NCBI RefSeq assembly: GCF_019316905.1
Contig: NZ_CP079216.1
Location: 2,418,001 to 2,482,000, forward strand
Direction of reading: 5' to 3'
Source: Tessaracoccus palaemonis
Lineage (GTDB): Bacteria > Actinomycetota > Actinomycetes > Propionibacteriales > Propionibacteriaceae
Length of the DNA: 64,000 bases
The notes under the pieces were generated by a model that saw nothing but the letters and a program-made list of their open reading frames with translations, had not been told where the DNA came from and made no database searches. Each line of letters begins with the position of its first letter. The stretch's first letter is position 1. A program made the translations under genes and the position numbers. Positions 32,832 through 41,760 of this stretch are shown piece by piece.

Positions 32832-32880
32832 ACCGGCCGGTGCGTAGATTCGCAGCCCCGACCCCTCAGGAGTTGAGACG

Positions 32881-33756
32881 ATGACCCACGACCCGCGCGT
32901 CAGCCACCACACGGGCGGCTTCCCTGATCAGGAGCAGAGCCAGCCTGGCCTCACCGACGAGACCTCACCCAGGCCGGATCACGGCGAAGCCAGCTACACC
33001 GGCAGCGGCAGGCTGGCCGGCCGCAGGGCGCTGATCACCGGCGGAGACTCAGGCATCGGACGCGCCGTCGCCATCGCCTTCGCCCGGGAGGGCGCCGACG
33101 TGGCAATCGCCCACCTCCCAGAGGAGCACGCCGACGCGGCCGACACCATTGCCCTGATCGAGCGGGCCGGCCGTCGGGGGCTCTCCCTGCCTGGGGACGT
33201 TCGCGACGAGGACTTCGCCACCGGCATCGTGGAGTCCACCGTCGAGGAGTTCGGCGGCCTCGACATCCTGGTGCTCAACGCCGGATACCAGAAGGACCGT
33301 GACGGCATCGAGACGCTGCCCACCGAGGAGTTCGACCGGGTCTTCCGAACGAACCTGTACGGCATGCTGTGGAGCGCCCGGGCGGCCGTGCCTCGGCTGG
33401 AGCCGGGCAGCTCGATCATCGTGACTGCATCGATCCAGGCTTACAACCCGTCGCACTCGATCATCGACTACGCCATGACCAAGGCGGCCCAGGTCGCGTT
33501 CGTGCAGGCCGCCGCCGACGAACTGGGCGAGAAGGGCATCCGCGTCAACGCAGTCGCACCCGGGCCCATCTGGACGCCGCTCATCCCCGGCACAGGCTGG
33601 GATGCCGAGAGGTTGGCCACGTTCGGTCAGGACACGCCGCTCGGCCGGGCGGGGCAGCCGGCCGAGCTGGCAGGCGCCTACGTCTACCTGGCCTCCGAGG
33701 ACGCCAGCTACACCTCCGGCGCGGTGCTGCCCGTGACTGGCGGTAAACACCTGTAG
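32881..33756 (+). CDS. Short-chain dehydrogenase/reductase (YghA/YdaD-like)
   Basis: 291 residues with a hydrophilic N-terminal extension of about 45 residues ('QSQPGLTDETSPRPDHGEAS') typical of the YghA/YdaD stress-linked SDR group. Rossmann motif 'LITGGDSGIGRAVAIAFARE', 'LVLNAGYQ', catalytic Ser in 'IVTASIQAYNPS', and the YxxxK pair in 'DYAMTKAAQ'. C-terminal 'SEDASYTSGAVLPVTGGKHL'. Likely an NAD(P)H-dependent aldehyde or alcohol oxidoreductase; substrate not known. It is convergent with aspA, 5 bases away. Confidence 0.88.
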   Translation: MTHDPRVSHHTGGFPDQEQSQPGLTDETSPRPDHGEASYTGSGRLAGRRALITGGDSGIGRAVAIAFAREGADVAIAHLPEEHADAADTIALIERAGRRGLSLPGDVRDEDFATGIVESTVEEFGGLDILVLNAGYQKDRDGIETLPTEEFDRVFRTNLYGMLWSARAAVPRLEPGSSIIVTASIQAYNPSHSIIDYAMTKAAQVAFVQAAADELGEKGIRVNAVAPGPIWTPLIPGTGWDAERLATFGQDTPLGRAGQPAELAGAYVYLASEDASYTSGAVLPVTGGKHL

Positions 33757-33761
33757 GGCGT

Positions 33762-35243
<1,482 letters not shown>

Positions 35244-35247
35244 GCCC

Positions 35248-36267
35248 TCACCGTAGCGCCGAGGACGCGACGGCAGCCGCCTCCAGCGCCATCCACGCCT
35301 GCAGCTGTGTGGACAGCTCGGCGGTCTCTCCGACGTCGGTCGCGTGCGTGTCCTGGGGGAAGACGAGGACCGGTCGGCCGCGCCAGCCGCGCTCGACGCG
35401 CCGCTCCCAGAGGTCGTCCGCCGTCGAGGTCACGACCTCGCCGGCGAGGACGCGCACGTCGCGGTCGAGGCGCGGGTCGGCGGCGGCGAGCGCGAGGTAG
35501 CGGGTCAGGATGCCGCTGAACAGCCCGCCGTCGCCCGGCCCGTGTGTGCGCAGCACGCGCGTCCCCGGCCTGGTCAGGCGCCCGGCCACCGCCCGCACGT
35601 GGGCTTCGGCGGCGCGGAGTTCGTCGCCGCCGAGTTCCAGCATCAGGCCGAGCACGGGCCCCTGGTTGTAGGTGAAGACATCCGAGACGGGCACGAGCCG
35701 GCCCTCGACCACCCGCAGCCCGTCGCGCATCAGGCCGTCGTCATCGGCGAGGTTGGCGCGCAGCCAGCTGAGCAGGCGCCGCGGCTCCTCGCGCTCACCG
35801 GCGCGAGCCAGGAACAGCGCGATGGGACCGGTGGCGGCGGTGTTGATGAAGTCCCGCTGCGTGCTCCACAGCGCGCCGCCGCCCCGGTCGTGCCGCAGCG
35901 CGGACTCCAGCACGGGCCGCAGGCGCCGCGAGGCGACGTCGGTCCCGCCCAGGCGACCGAATCGCTGCGAGGCGAGCGCGAGCCAGGCCATGTCGTCGAA
36001 GTAGCCGTTGCGGAACCGCAGCCCGTTGCGCAGCCAGACGCCTCGGACGTGACCGCGGATGAGGCGGTCGTCGACCAGTGCGCTGCCGCGCAGCCGCGCG
36101 TCGACGAGGCAGTCGATCAGGTGCGCCTGCCACCAGTAGTGCCACTCGCCGCGCGGCCGGCCGGGCCGGGCGACCGCGGCCAGCCGGGTGCGGGGCACGC
36201 CGAGCGCCCGGCCGCCGAAGGTCCCCAGCACGGAGCGTGCGGCCTCGTCGGCGCGGGCGCCGGTCAC
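35248..36267 (-). CDS. GH76-like (alpha-1,6-mannanase family) protein, cytoplasmic
   Basis: 339 residues from a GTG. 'NGYFDDMAWLALASQRFG' contains the paired aspartates of the GH76 active site, and 'QRDFINTAATGPIALFLA', 'VFTYNQGPVLGLMLELGG' and 'FSGILTRYLALAA' follow the (alpha/alpha)6 toroid pattern of this family. No signal peptide or membrane segment is present, unlike most bacterial and fungal GH76 enzymes that act outside the cell. It may trim imported mannan fragments or a cytoplasmic glycan, or be a divergent member with another activity. Sits between aspA and an M20 dipeptidase. Confidence 0.72.
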   Translation of the reverse strand: MTGARADEAARSVLGTFGGRALGVPRTRLAAVARPGRPRGEWHYWWQAHLIDCLVDARLRGSALVDDRLIRGHVRGVWLRNGLRFRNGYFDDMAWLALASQRFGRLGGTDVASRRLRPVLESALRHDRGGGALWSTQRDFINTAATGPIALFLARAGEREEPRRLLSWLRANLADDDGLMRDGLRVVEGRLVPVSDVFTYNQGPVLGLMLELGGDELRAAEAHVRAVAGRLTRPGTRVLRTHGPGDGGLFSGILTRYLALAAADPRLDRDVRVLAGEVVTSTADDLWERRVERGWRGRPVLVFPQDTHATDVGETAELSTQLQAWMALEAAAVASSALR

Positions 36268-36271
36268 GGCC

Positions 36272-37597
36272 TCAGGCCAGGTTCTGCAGCAGCAGGGTCT
36301 CGGCGACCACGGCCTTGGCGAGGTCGCCGAGGTCGACGGACTCGTCGATGCCGTGCATGCGGGACGTGGGGTCGACGACGGCGGTCAGCAGCACCGCGGC
36401 GCCGGGGTTGCGCTCGGCGAACTCTGCGGCGATCGGAATGGAGCCGCCGGTACCGATGGCGACCGCCTCGACGCCGAAGGCCTCACGGAACGCGGCCTGC
36501 ACCTTCTCGTTCAGGTCGCCGCTCAGCGTGAACTCGCTGCCGGAGCCGTGCCGGCCCGGCTCCACCGTGATGTGCGCGCCCCACGGGGCGTGGCTGTGCA
36601 GGTGGTCGACGAGCGCCGTGGTGGCGGACTCGGGGTCGTCGCCGGGCGCGATGCGGACGCTGACCTTCGCCTTCGCGCTCGGGATGAGCGTGTTGGACGC
36701 GTCCTTCAGGCGGGTGGTGTCGATCGCGAGGACGGACGCGGACGGCTTGGCCCACATGCGCGAGGCGGCGCTGCCGTCGCCGATCCACTCGACGCCCTCC
36801 AGGATGCCGGTCTCCTCGCGGAGGCGGTCGTCGTCGTACTCGACGGTGGGCTCCGGGGAGGTCTTCAGCCCCTCGATCGCGACGTTGCCCGCCTCGTCGT
36901 GCAGGGTGGCGAGCAGGCGGCAGAGCGCCGTCAGCGCGTCGGGCACGACGCCGCCGAACTGGCCGGAGTGCAGGCCGGTCTGGAGCGTCGAGACGGTGAC
37001 GACCGCGTCGACGGAGCCGCGCAGCGTCGCGGTGAGCGACGGCTCGCCGACCTTCCAGTTGACGGCGTCGGCGATGACGAAGACGTCGGCGTGCAGCCTG
37101 TCGCCGAACTTCTCGAACAGGCCCGCCATGCTGGGCGAGCCGATCTCCTCCTCGCCCTCGATGAATACCTTCACGCCGACCGGCGGGCGGCCCTCGAACG
37201 CGCGCAGCGCGCCCAGGTGCACCGCGATGCCGCCCTTGTCGTCCGCCGCGCCCCGCGCGTAGAGGCGACCGTCGCGCTCGGACGGGGCGAAGGCGGGCGA
37301 CGTCCAGGCGTCGGGGTCGCCGGTGGGCTGCACGTCGTAGTGCGCGTACAGCAACACGGTGGGGGCGCCCTCGGGGGCCGGGAAGTGGCCGTATACCGCG
37401 GGCTTGCCGCCGGGCACCTCGAGGAGCTCGACCGTGGGGCAGCCGACGTCGCTCAGCAGGTGCGCGACGACGTCCGCGGCGGCCAGCACGTCGTCGTCGT
37501 GCTCGCTGATGGACGAGACCGACGGGATGGCGATGAGCCGCTTCAGGTCGGTGAGGACGGAGGGGATCACGGCTTCTGCTGCTTCATGGAGGCTCAT
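36272..37597 (-). CDS. M20 family metallodipeptidase
   Basis: 441 residues. Zinc-site motifs in order: 'VLLYAHYDVQPTGD' (first His/Asp), 'YARGAADDKGGIAVH' (bridging Asp), 'FIEGEEEIGSPSM' (catalytic Glu pair), and a late 'TSRMHGIDESVDLGDL' histidine. A dimerisation domain lies between about residues 200 and 330. The overall layout matches the PepV/CNDP-type dipeptidases of M20 rather than DapE. It hydrolyses dipeptides in the cytoplasm. It is upstream of the GH76-like gene with a 4-base gap. Confidence 0.9.
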   Translation of the reverse strand: MSLHEAAEAVIPSVLTDLKRLIAIPSVSSISEHDDDVLAAADVVAHLLSDVGCPTVELLEVPGGKPAVYGHFPAPEGAPTVLLYAHYDVQPTGDPDAWTSPAFAPSERDGRLYARGAADDKGGIAVHLGALRAFEGRPPVGVKVFIEGEEEIGSPSMAGLFEKFGDRLHADVFVIADAVNWKVGEPSLTATLRGSVDAVVTVSTLQTGLHSGQFGGVVPDALTALCRLLATLHDEAGNVAIEGLKTSPEPTVEYDDDRLREETGILEGVEWIGDGSAASRMWAKPSASVLAIDTTRLKDASNTLIPSAKAKVSVRIAPGDDPESATTALVDHLHSHAPWGAHITVEPGRHGSGSEFTLSGDLNEKVQAAFREAFGVEAVAIGTGGSIPIAAEFAERNPGAAVLLTAVVDPTSRMHGIDESVDLGDLAKAVVAETLLLQNLA

Positions 37598-37679
37598 GCA
37601 TCCACCCTACTCAGCGGGCGGTCTGCCTCAGCGTCAGGCGTTAACGCACCCTGCCCACGACCGGAAGTGACGCTTTTCG

Positions 37680-37685
37680 TATCAT
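37680..37685 (+). promoter_or_regulatory. -10 element of a probable leaderless transcript
   Basis: TATCAT stands 6 bases before the ATG at 37692 in an AT-rich stretch that is unusual for this window, and there is no Shine-Dalgarno. The transcript start would coincide with the start codon. No good -35 is visible. Confidence 0.45.
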
Positions 37686-37691
37686 TTTTAC

Positions 37692-38270
37692 ATGAAGCAA
37701 CCGCCGCCCACTCGGAGCCGCCTCCTCCGATCGGACTTCCAGGGGCAACTGTTGTCGACGCTCTTCCTGCTCCCCGAGCAGGAGCGCTCGCTGACCGAAC
37801 TCGCGCGCCACTTCGACGCAGGGCTGACCACCGTGCACACCGAGATCGAGCGCCTCACCACCGCCGGACTGGTCCTCGACCGCCGCGCCGGCCGCGCCCG
37901 GATGGTCCGCGCCGACCGCGAGCACCCGCTCGCCCCCGCGCTGACCGAACTCCTGCGTCTGACCTACGGGCCGTCCACCCTCCTGCCCGCGATCCTCAAG
38001 GATGTGGACGCGCTGGAGAAGGCGTACCTGCTCGGCACCTGGGCCGCGCGTCGCGTCGGCCGCCCCGGCCCGTTCCCGAGGAACCTCGACGTGCTGCTGG
38101 TCGGCGACGTCGAGGCCACCTGCGTGCAGCGCGCGGCGTCCGAGGCGAAGGAGGCGCTGCGCCAGAGCGTGCGGTTCACCGTCGTCGAGCCCTCGTCGTG
38201 GGGATCCCCGGACTGCGCCATCACGACCACGGCCCAGCGGAGCCCGCTCCTCGAGCTGAGCCTCGCCTGA
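37692..38270 (+). CDS. Winged-helix regulator fused to a degenerate nucleotidyltransferase-like domain
   Basis: 192 residues. Residues 15-80 form an ArsR-like winged helix ('LTELARHFDAGLTTVHTEIE', 'LTTAGLVLDRRAGRARM'). The second half holds 'LLGTWAARRVGRPGPFPR' followed by 'NLDVLLVGDV', which resembles the GSxxxR...DxD core of MNT-type minimal nucleotidyltransferases, but the first catalytic aspartate position is Asn and the usual serine is Thr, so catalysis is doubtful. Such fusions are annotated as ArsR-family regulators in actinobacteria. Target genes are unknown; it is divergent from the M20 peptidase gene. Confidence 0.7.
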   Translation: MKQPPPTRSRLLRSDFQGQLLSTLFLLPEQERSLTELARHFDAGLTTVHTEIERLTTAGLVLDRRAGRARMVRADREHPLAPALTELLRLTYGPSTLLPAILKDVDALEKAYLLGTWAARRVGRPGPFPRNLDVLLVGDVEATCVQRAASEAKEALRQSVRFTVVEPSSWGSPDCAITTTAQRSPLLELSLA

Positions 38271-38280
38271 TCTCGCGCCG

Positions 38281-38304
38281 GGTGCGCACACCGGCGTGCG
38301 CACC
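38281..38304. terminator. Hairpin after the winged-helix gene
   Basis: ggtgcgca-caccggcg-tgcgcacc is an exact 8-base inverted repeat, 10 bases beyond the stop at 38270. It precedes a much stronger hairpin at 38348. Confidence 0.45.
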
Positions 38305-38347
38305 TGACGCGTTCACGTCGGCCCGGATGGGGCCGGCCTTGGGGGGA

Positions 38348-38385
38348 TCGTGGGCCGTCGCGCACCGCTGCGCGACGGCCCACGA
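38348..38385. terminator. Strong bidirectional terminator between convergent genes
   Basis: Arms 38348-38364 and 38369-38385 form a perfect 17-base inverted repeat (tcgtgggccgtcgcgca and complement) with a four-base loop, eight bases from the lysR stop. Short T-runs are lacking, but stem strength and position between converging genes make it a terminator for both. Confidence 0.75.
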
Positions 38386-38393
38386 CCGGCCCC

Positions 38394-39308
38394 TCACCAG
38401 GTCTTCGCGGCCTCCACCAGCGCACGCTCGACCGCGCCGACGTGCGCGTTGGCCTCCGCACCGGGGCGCCGCACCAGGAAGAACGTGTTGAGCGGCGACT
38501 CCTGGTCGACGTTCAACTCCACCAGGCGCCCGTCCGCCAGGTGCTCCTCGCACAGCTCACGCGGCACGACGGAGTAGCCCGCCCCCGACGTCACGGCCGA
38601 GACGACCGCGTGCAGGTTCGGCACCGTCAGCGACGCCTCCCTCGCCGCCTGCTTGTTGAACGCGGTGCGCCAGTAGCGGCGCACGATCGGCAGGTCCTCG
38701 GCGTAGGCCACGAGCGGCACCTGACGCAGCGCGTCGCACAGCTCGCACCCGGTCGCCGCCAGCGGCACGCCCCTGCCGGCCCACGAGGGCGAGATCACCA
38801 GCGCGTACTGCGCGTCGGTGAGCGGCGTCGACACGAGCCCCTTCCCGCGGGGGCGGCGGGTGGCGATGACCAGGTCGTGCTGGCCGCCGCGCATCTCGTC
38901 CATCAGCTCGTCCGTCATGCCCTGAGCGACCCGCAGCTCGACCCCTTGCGAGACCAGGGGCGCCAGCGCGGGCAGCACCCTCGTGCACAGGAGCTCGGAC
39001 GGTCCGGCGAGGTGCACGGGAGCCACGCGGACGCCGAGCGGTCCGTCGTCCTCGAGGCCGGACAGCTGGTCCAGCGGCGCGGCCACCCGGGCGGCAAGCT
39101 CGTGCGCGAAGGCGGTCGGCTGCACGCCGCGGGCGAGCCTCTCGAACAACTGGCGGCCGAGCCGCTCCTCCAGGCTGCGCACCTGCGCCGTCACGGTCGG
39201 CTGGGACAGCCCGAGCCCGGGAGCCGCACCCGTGAGCGAGCCGACGCGGTACACGCACAGGAAGGTCCGCAGCAGGTTCAGATCCAGGGGGGTACGTGTG
39301 TCCGACAT
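38394..39308 (-). CDS. LysR-family transcriptional regulator
   Basis: 304 residues from the ATG at 39308. HTH 'LDLNLLRTFLCVYRVGSLTG' plus 'LGLSQPTVTAQVRSLEERLG' is standard LysR, followed by the effector domain ('LVIATRRPRGKGLVSTPL', 'VVSAVTSGAGYSVVPREL'). A longer frame to 40004 is antisense to the DJ-1 gene and rejected. Divergent from DJ-1 and an old-yellow-enzyme gene across 126 bases rich in CCGATG palindromes, so it most likely controls these electrophile or redox-stress genes. Confidence 0.9.
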   Translation of the reverse strand: MSDTRTPLDLNLLRTFLCVYRVGSLTGAAPGLGLSQPTVTAQVRSLEERLGRQLFERLARGVQPTAFAHELAARVAAPLDQLSGLEDDGPLGVRVAPVHLAGPSELLCTRVLPALAPLVSQGVELRVAQGMTDELMDEMRGGQHDLVIATRRPRGKGLVSTPLTDAQYALVISPSWAGRGVPLAATGCELCDALRQVPLVAYAEDLPIVRRYWRTAFNKQAAREASLTVPNLHAVVSAVTSGAGYSVVPRELCEEHLADGRLVELNVDQESPLNTFFLVRRPGAEANAHVGAVERALVEAAKTW

Positions 39309-39332
39309 ACCTCCACTGTACGCCCCGCACAT

Positions 39333-39358
39333 CCGATGAACCATCGGTTCTCCGATGG
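39333..39358. promoter_or_regulatory. Palindromic operator candidate for the LysR regulator
   Basis: ccgatg-aac-catcgg (39333-39347) is an exact inverted repeat, and ccatcgg-ttct-ccgatgg (39341-39358) a second one sharing its arm. A further ccgatt/ccgatg pair lies at 39373-39390. Three similarly spaced half-sites between divergent lysR and target genes is the usual LysR arrangement. Confidence 0.55.
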
Positions 39359-39377
39359 GAACTATCGATCGACCGAT

Positions 39378-39406
39378 TTCAATTCCGATGCTTCGCGACG
39401 TAGGCT
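39378..39406 (+). promoter_or_regulatory. Possible promoter of the DJ-1/OYE operon
   Basis: TTCAAT (39378-39383), a 17-base spacer, and TAGGCT (39401-39406), followed by gagagga ahead of the ATG at 39435. The -35 is a weak match, in keeping with an activator-dependent promoter. Confidence 0.35.
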
Positions 39407-39434
39407 TGAGCGAATGGAACGAGAGGATGACCCC

Positions 39435-40091
39435 ATGAACACGATTCTCTTTCTGATGACCGGATCCGACACCTGGACCCTGAACGACGGCACCGCGCAC
39501 CGCACCGGCTTCTGGGCCGAGGAGGCCGTGACGCCGCTGCAGATCTTCAAGGACGCCGGCTACGCCGTGCAGGTCGCCACCCCGGGCGGCGTCGTGCCGC
39601 CCGTCGACCCCGCCAGCCTGAGCGACGACATCTCCGCCGACCAGCCCGAGCTGAAGTCCCCCATCGCCATCGCCGACGTCGACCTCGCGGACTACGCCGC
39701 GGTGTTCGTCCCCGGCGGCCACGGCCCGATGGAGGACCTCGCGGTCGACGCCGACTCCGGCCGGCTGCTCGCCGACGCGGTGACGTCCGGCAAGCTCGTC
39801 GGCGTCGTCTGCCACGGCCCCGCCGCCCTGCTGGCCGCGACGAAGGCCGACGGCAGCAACGCCTTCGCCGGCTACACCATCACTGCCTTCACCAATGCCG
39901 AGGAGAAGATCGGCGGCCTCGCCGACAAGGCTCCCTGGCTCCTGCAGGACCGCCTCACCGAGGCCGGCCTGACCGTCGAGGTGGGCGCGCCCTTCCAGCC
40001 GCACACCGCCACGGACCGCAACGTGCTGACGGGCCAGAACCCGGCCTCGTCCGCACCCCTCGCCGAGAACATCCTGGAGGCGCTCAAGTGA
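39435..40091 (+). CDS. DJ-1/PfpI family protein (class I glutamine amidotransferase-like)
   Basis: 218 residues from the ATG at 39435 behind gagagga. The nucleophile elbow 'VGVVCHGPAALLAA' has the reactive cysteine, and 'VFVPGGHGPMEDLAVD' supplies the oxyanion loop. 'FWAEEAVTPLQIFKDAGY' near the start is typical of Hsp31/ThiJ-like proteins. Roles in this family include glyoxalase III or protein deglycation activity and chaperone function. It overlaps the old-yellow-enzyme gene (GTGA), suggesting joint defence against reactive carbonyls or quinones. Confidence 0.88.
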   Translation: MNTILFLMTGSDTWTLNDGTAHRTGFWAEEAVTPLQIFKDAGYAVQVATPGGVVPPVDPASLSDDISADQPELKSPIAIADVDLADYAAVFVPGGHGPMEDLAVDADSGRLLADAVTSGKLVGVVCHGPAALLAATKADGSNAFAGYTITAFTNAEEKIGGLADKAPWLLQDRLTEAGLTVEVGAPFQPHTATDRNVLTGQNPASSAPLAENILEALK

Positions 40092-41191
40092 CCGCGACCC
40101 GACTCTTCTCCCCCATCACCCTGCGTGGGCTGACCATCCCGAACCGCCTGTGGATGGCGCCGATGTGCCAGTACAGCGCCCCCGCCGAGGGCCCCCTGAC
40201 GGGCGTGCCCGGCGAGTGGCACGCGCAGCACTACGGCGCCCGCGCCGTCGGCGGCGTCGGCGCGATCATCGTGGAGGCGACCGCGGTCGTCCCCGAGGGC
40301 CGAATCACCGCCTGGGACCTCGGCCTCTGGGACGAGGCGCAGGTCGAGGGCCACCGCCGCCTGACCGACTTCATGAAGGAACAGGGCGTCGTCCCCGTCG
40401 TCCAGCTCGCGCACGCCGGCCGCAAGGCCAGCACGAACCGCGAGTTCCTCGGCGGCCAGCCGCTCGACCCCGCCACCGATCGGCTCGGCTGGGAGGTCGT
40501 CGGCCCGAGCGCCATCGCGTTCGACGACGTGCTGCCCGTGCCGCACGACCTGTCGCTGGCTGAGATCGCGGGCGTCGTCGACGCCTTCGCCGCGGCCTCC
40601 CGCCGCGCCGTGGCCGCCGGCTACCAGATGATCGAGGTGCACGCCGCGCACGGCTACCTCGTCCACCAGTTCCTCTCGCCGCAGTCGAACCACCGCACCG
40701 ACCAGTACGGCGGCTCCCTGGAGAACCGCTCGCGCCTGGCCATCGAGATCGCCGACGCGGTCCGCGACGCCGTCGGCGAGGACTACCCGGTCATGTTCCG
40801 CCTGTCGGCCACCGACTGGCTCGAACCCGAGGGCTGGACGACCGACCAGACCGTCGAGCTGACGAAGGCCCTCAAGGAGCACGGCGTCGACATCGTGCAC
40901 GTCTCCACCGGCGGCAACACTCCCTGGCCGGGCGCCTCGACCGGACCCGGCTACCAGGTGCCGTTCGCGGCCCGCGTCCGCGAGGCTGCCGGGCTGCCGA
41001 CCGTCGCCGTCGGCTCCATCACGGAGCCCGCCCAGGCCGAGCAGATCCTCGTCGACGGGCAGGCCGACGTGGTCGCGCTGGGCCGGCCGCTGCTGCTCGA
41101 TCCCTACTGGGGAGTGCGCGCGTCCCGTACGCTCGGCGCCGACGAGGACTTCCCGCTGCAGTACTCGCGGGCGGCCAGGAGCCTGCGCTGA
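40088..41191 (+). CDS. Old yellow enzyme family NADPH dehydrogenase (YqjM-like)
   Basis: 367 residues from a GTG overlapping the DJ-1 stop. 'NRLWMAPMCQYSAPAEGPLT' contains the redox-tuning cysteine of the YqjM class; 'VVQLAHAGRKAST' and 'IEVHAAHGYLVHQFLSPQSN' carry the substrate-binding His/His pair and the conserved QSN; 'GGSLENRSRL' follows. FMN phosphate-binding region is 'ADVVALGRPLLLDPYW'. Reduces alpha,beta-unsaturated carbonyls and quinones. Coupled with DJ-1 and divergent from LysR. Confidence 0.93.
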   Translation: MTATRLFSPITLRGLTIPNRLWMAPMCQYSAPAEGPLTGVPGEWHAQHYGARAVGGVGAIIVEATAVVPEGRITAWDLGLWDEAQVEGHRRLTDFMKEQGVVPVVQLAHAGRKASTNREFLGGQPLDPATDRLGWEVVGPSAIAFDDVLPVPHDLSLAEIAGVVDAFAAASRRAVAAGYQMIEVHAAHGYLVHQFLSPQSNHRTDQYGGSLENRSRLAIEIADAVRDAVGEDYPVMFRLSATDWLEPEGWTTDQTVELTKALKEHGVDIVHVSTGGNTPWPGASTGPGYQVPFAARVREAAGLPTVAVGSITEPAQAEQILVDGQADVVALGRPLLLDPYWGVRASRTLGADEDFPLQYSRAARSLR

Positions 41192-41256
41192 AAGCTCAGC
41201 TGACTGACCTCCACGGACGATCGGTCATGTCGCACCCACCTGCAAGGATGGGCGGC

Positions 41257-41751
41257 ATGACCGATTCTGCATTTCCCGAGGCACCGTTCTCCGCGCCCAC
41301 AACCATCGAGCTCGCGGCGACGCCGCTGGCGGTGGTCCGCTACGAGGGCATCAGCCTGGATGGGCTGCCCGCCGCCTTCGACGAGGGCTTCCCCGCGCTC
41401 GGCAACCTGGTGGGGGCCGGCGCCCTCGACCCGACCGGCCCGGCGCTTGCCCTGTATCGCGGCGAACCCGAGGGCATCTTCGACCTGGAGGTCGGGTTCC
41501 CCGTCTCGACGATCCTCGACGGACCGCTGCCCGCGGGCGACGTGTCCGTGGTCGGCTCGCAGCTGCCCGCCGGGCCGGCGCTGGCGACCACGCACGTCGG
41601 CACCTATGACGGGCTCGGCGCGGCCTGGGCCGATCTCACCGCCCGGGCCCCGGCGCTGCCCACGGGCGTGTGGGTGGAGGTGTACGTCACAGACCCGAGC
41701 GTGGCTCCCGAGGAGCTGCGCACGGATCTGATCCTCCCCCTGGGGGACTGA
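41257..41751 (+). CDS. GyrI-like small-molecule-binding protein
   Basis: 164 residues from the ATG at 41257, with aagga 8 bases before. Two repeats of the SHS2-like effector fold: 'LAVVRYEGISLDGLPAAFDE' then 'LALYRGEPEGIFDLEVGFPV', and later 'ALATTHVGTYDGLGAAWADL' with 'VWVEVYVTDP'. These match stand-alone GyrI/AraC effector-binding domain proteins without a DNA-binding part. The biological ligand is unknown. It is convergent with purL, 9 bases from its end. Confidence 0.78.
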   Translation: MTDSAFPEAPFSAPTTIELAATPLAVVRYEGISLDGLPAAFDEGFPALGNLVGAGALDPTGPALALYRGEPEGIFDLEVGFPVSTILDGPLPAGDVSVVGSQLPAGPALATTHVGTYDGLGAAWADLTARAPALPTGVWVEVYVTDPSVAPEELRTDLILPLGD

Positions 41752-41760
41752 CCGCCGGGA

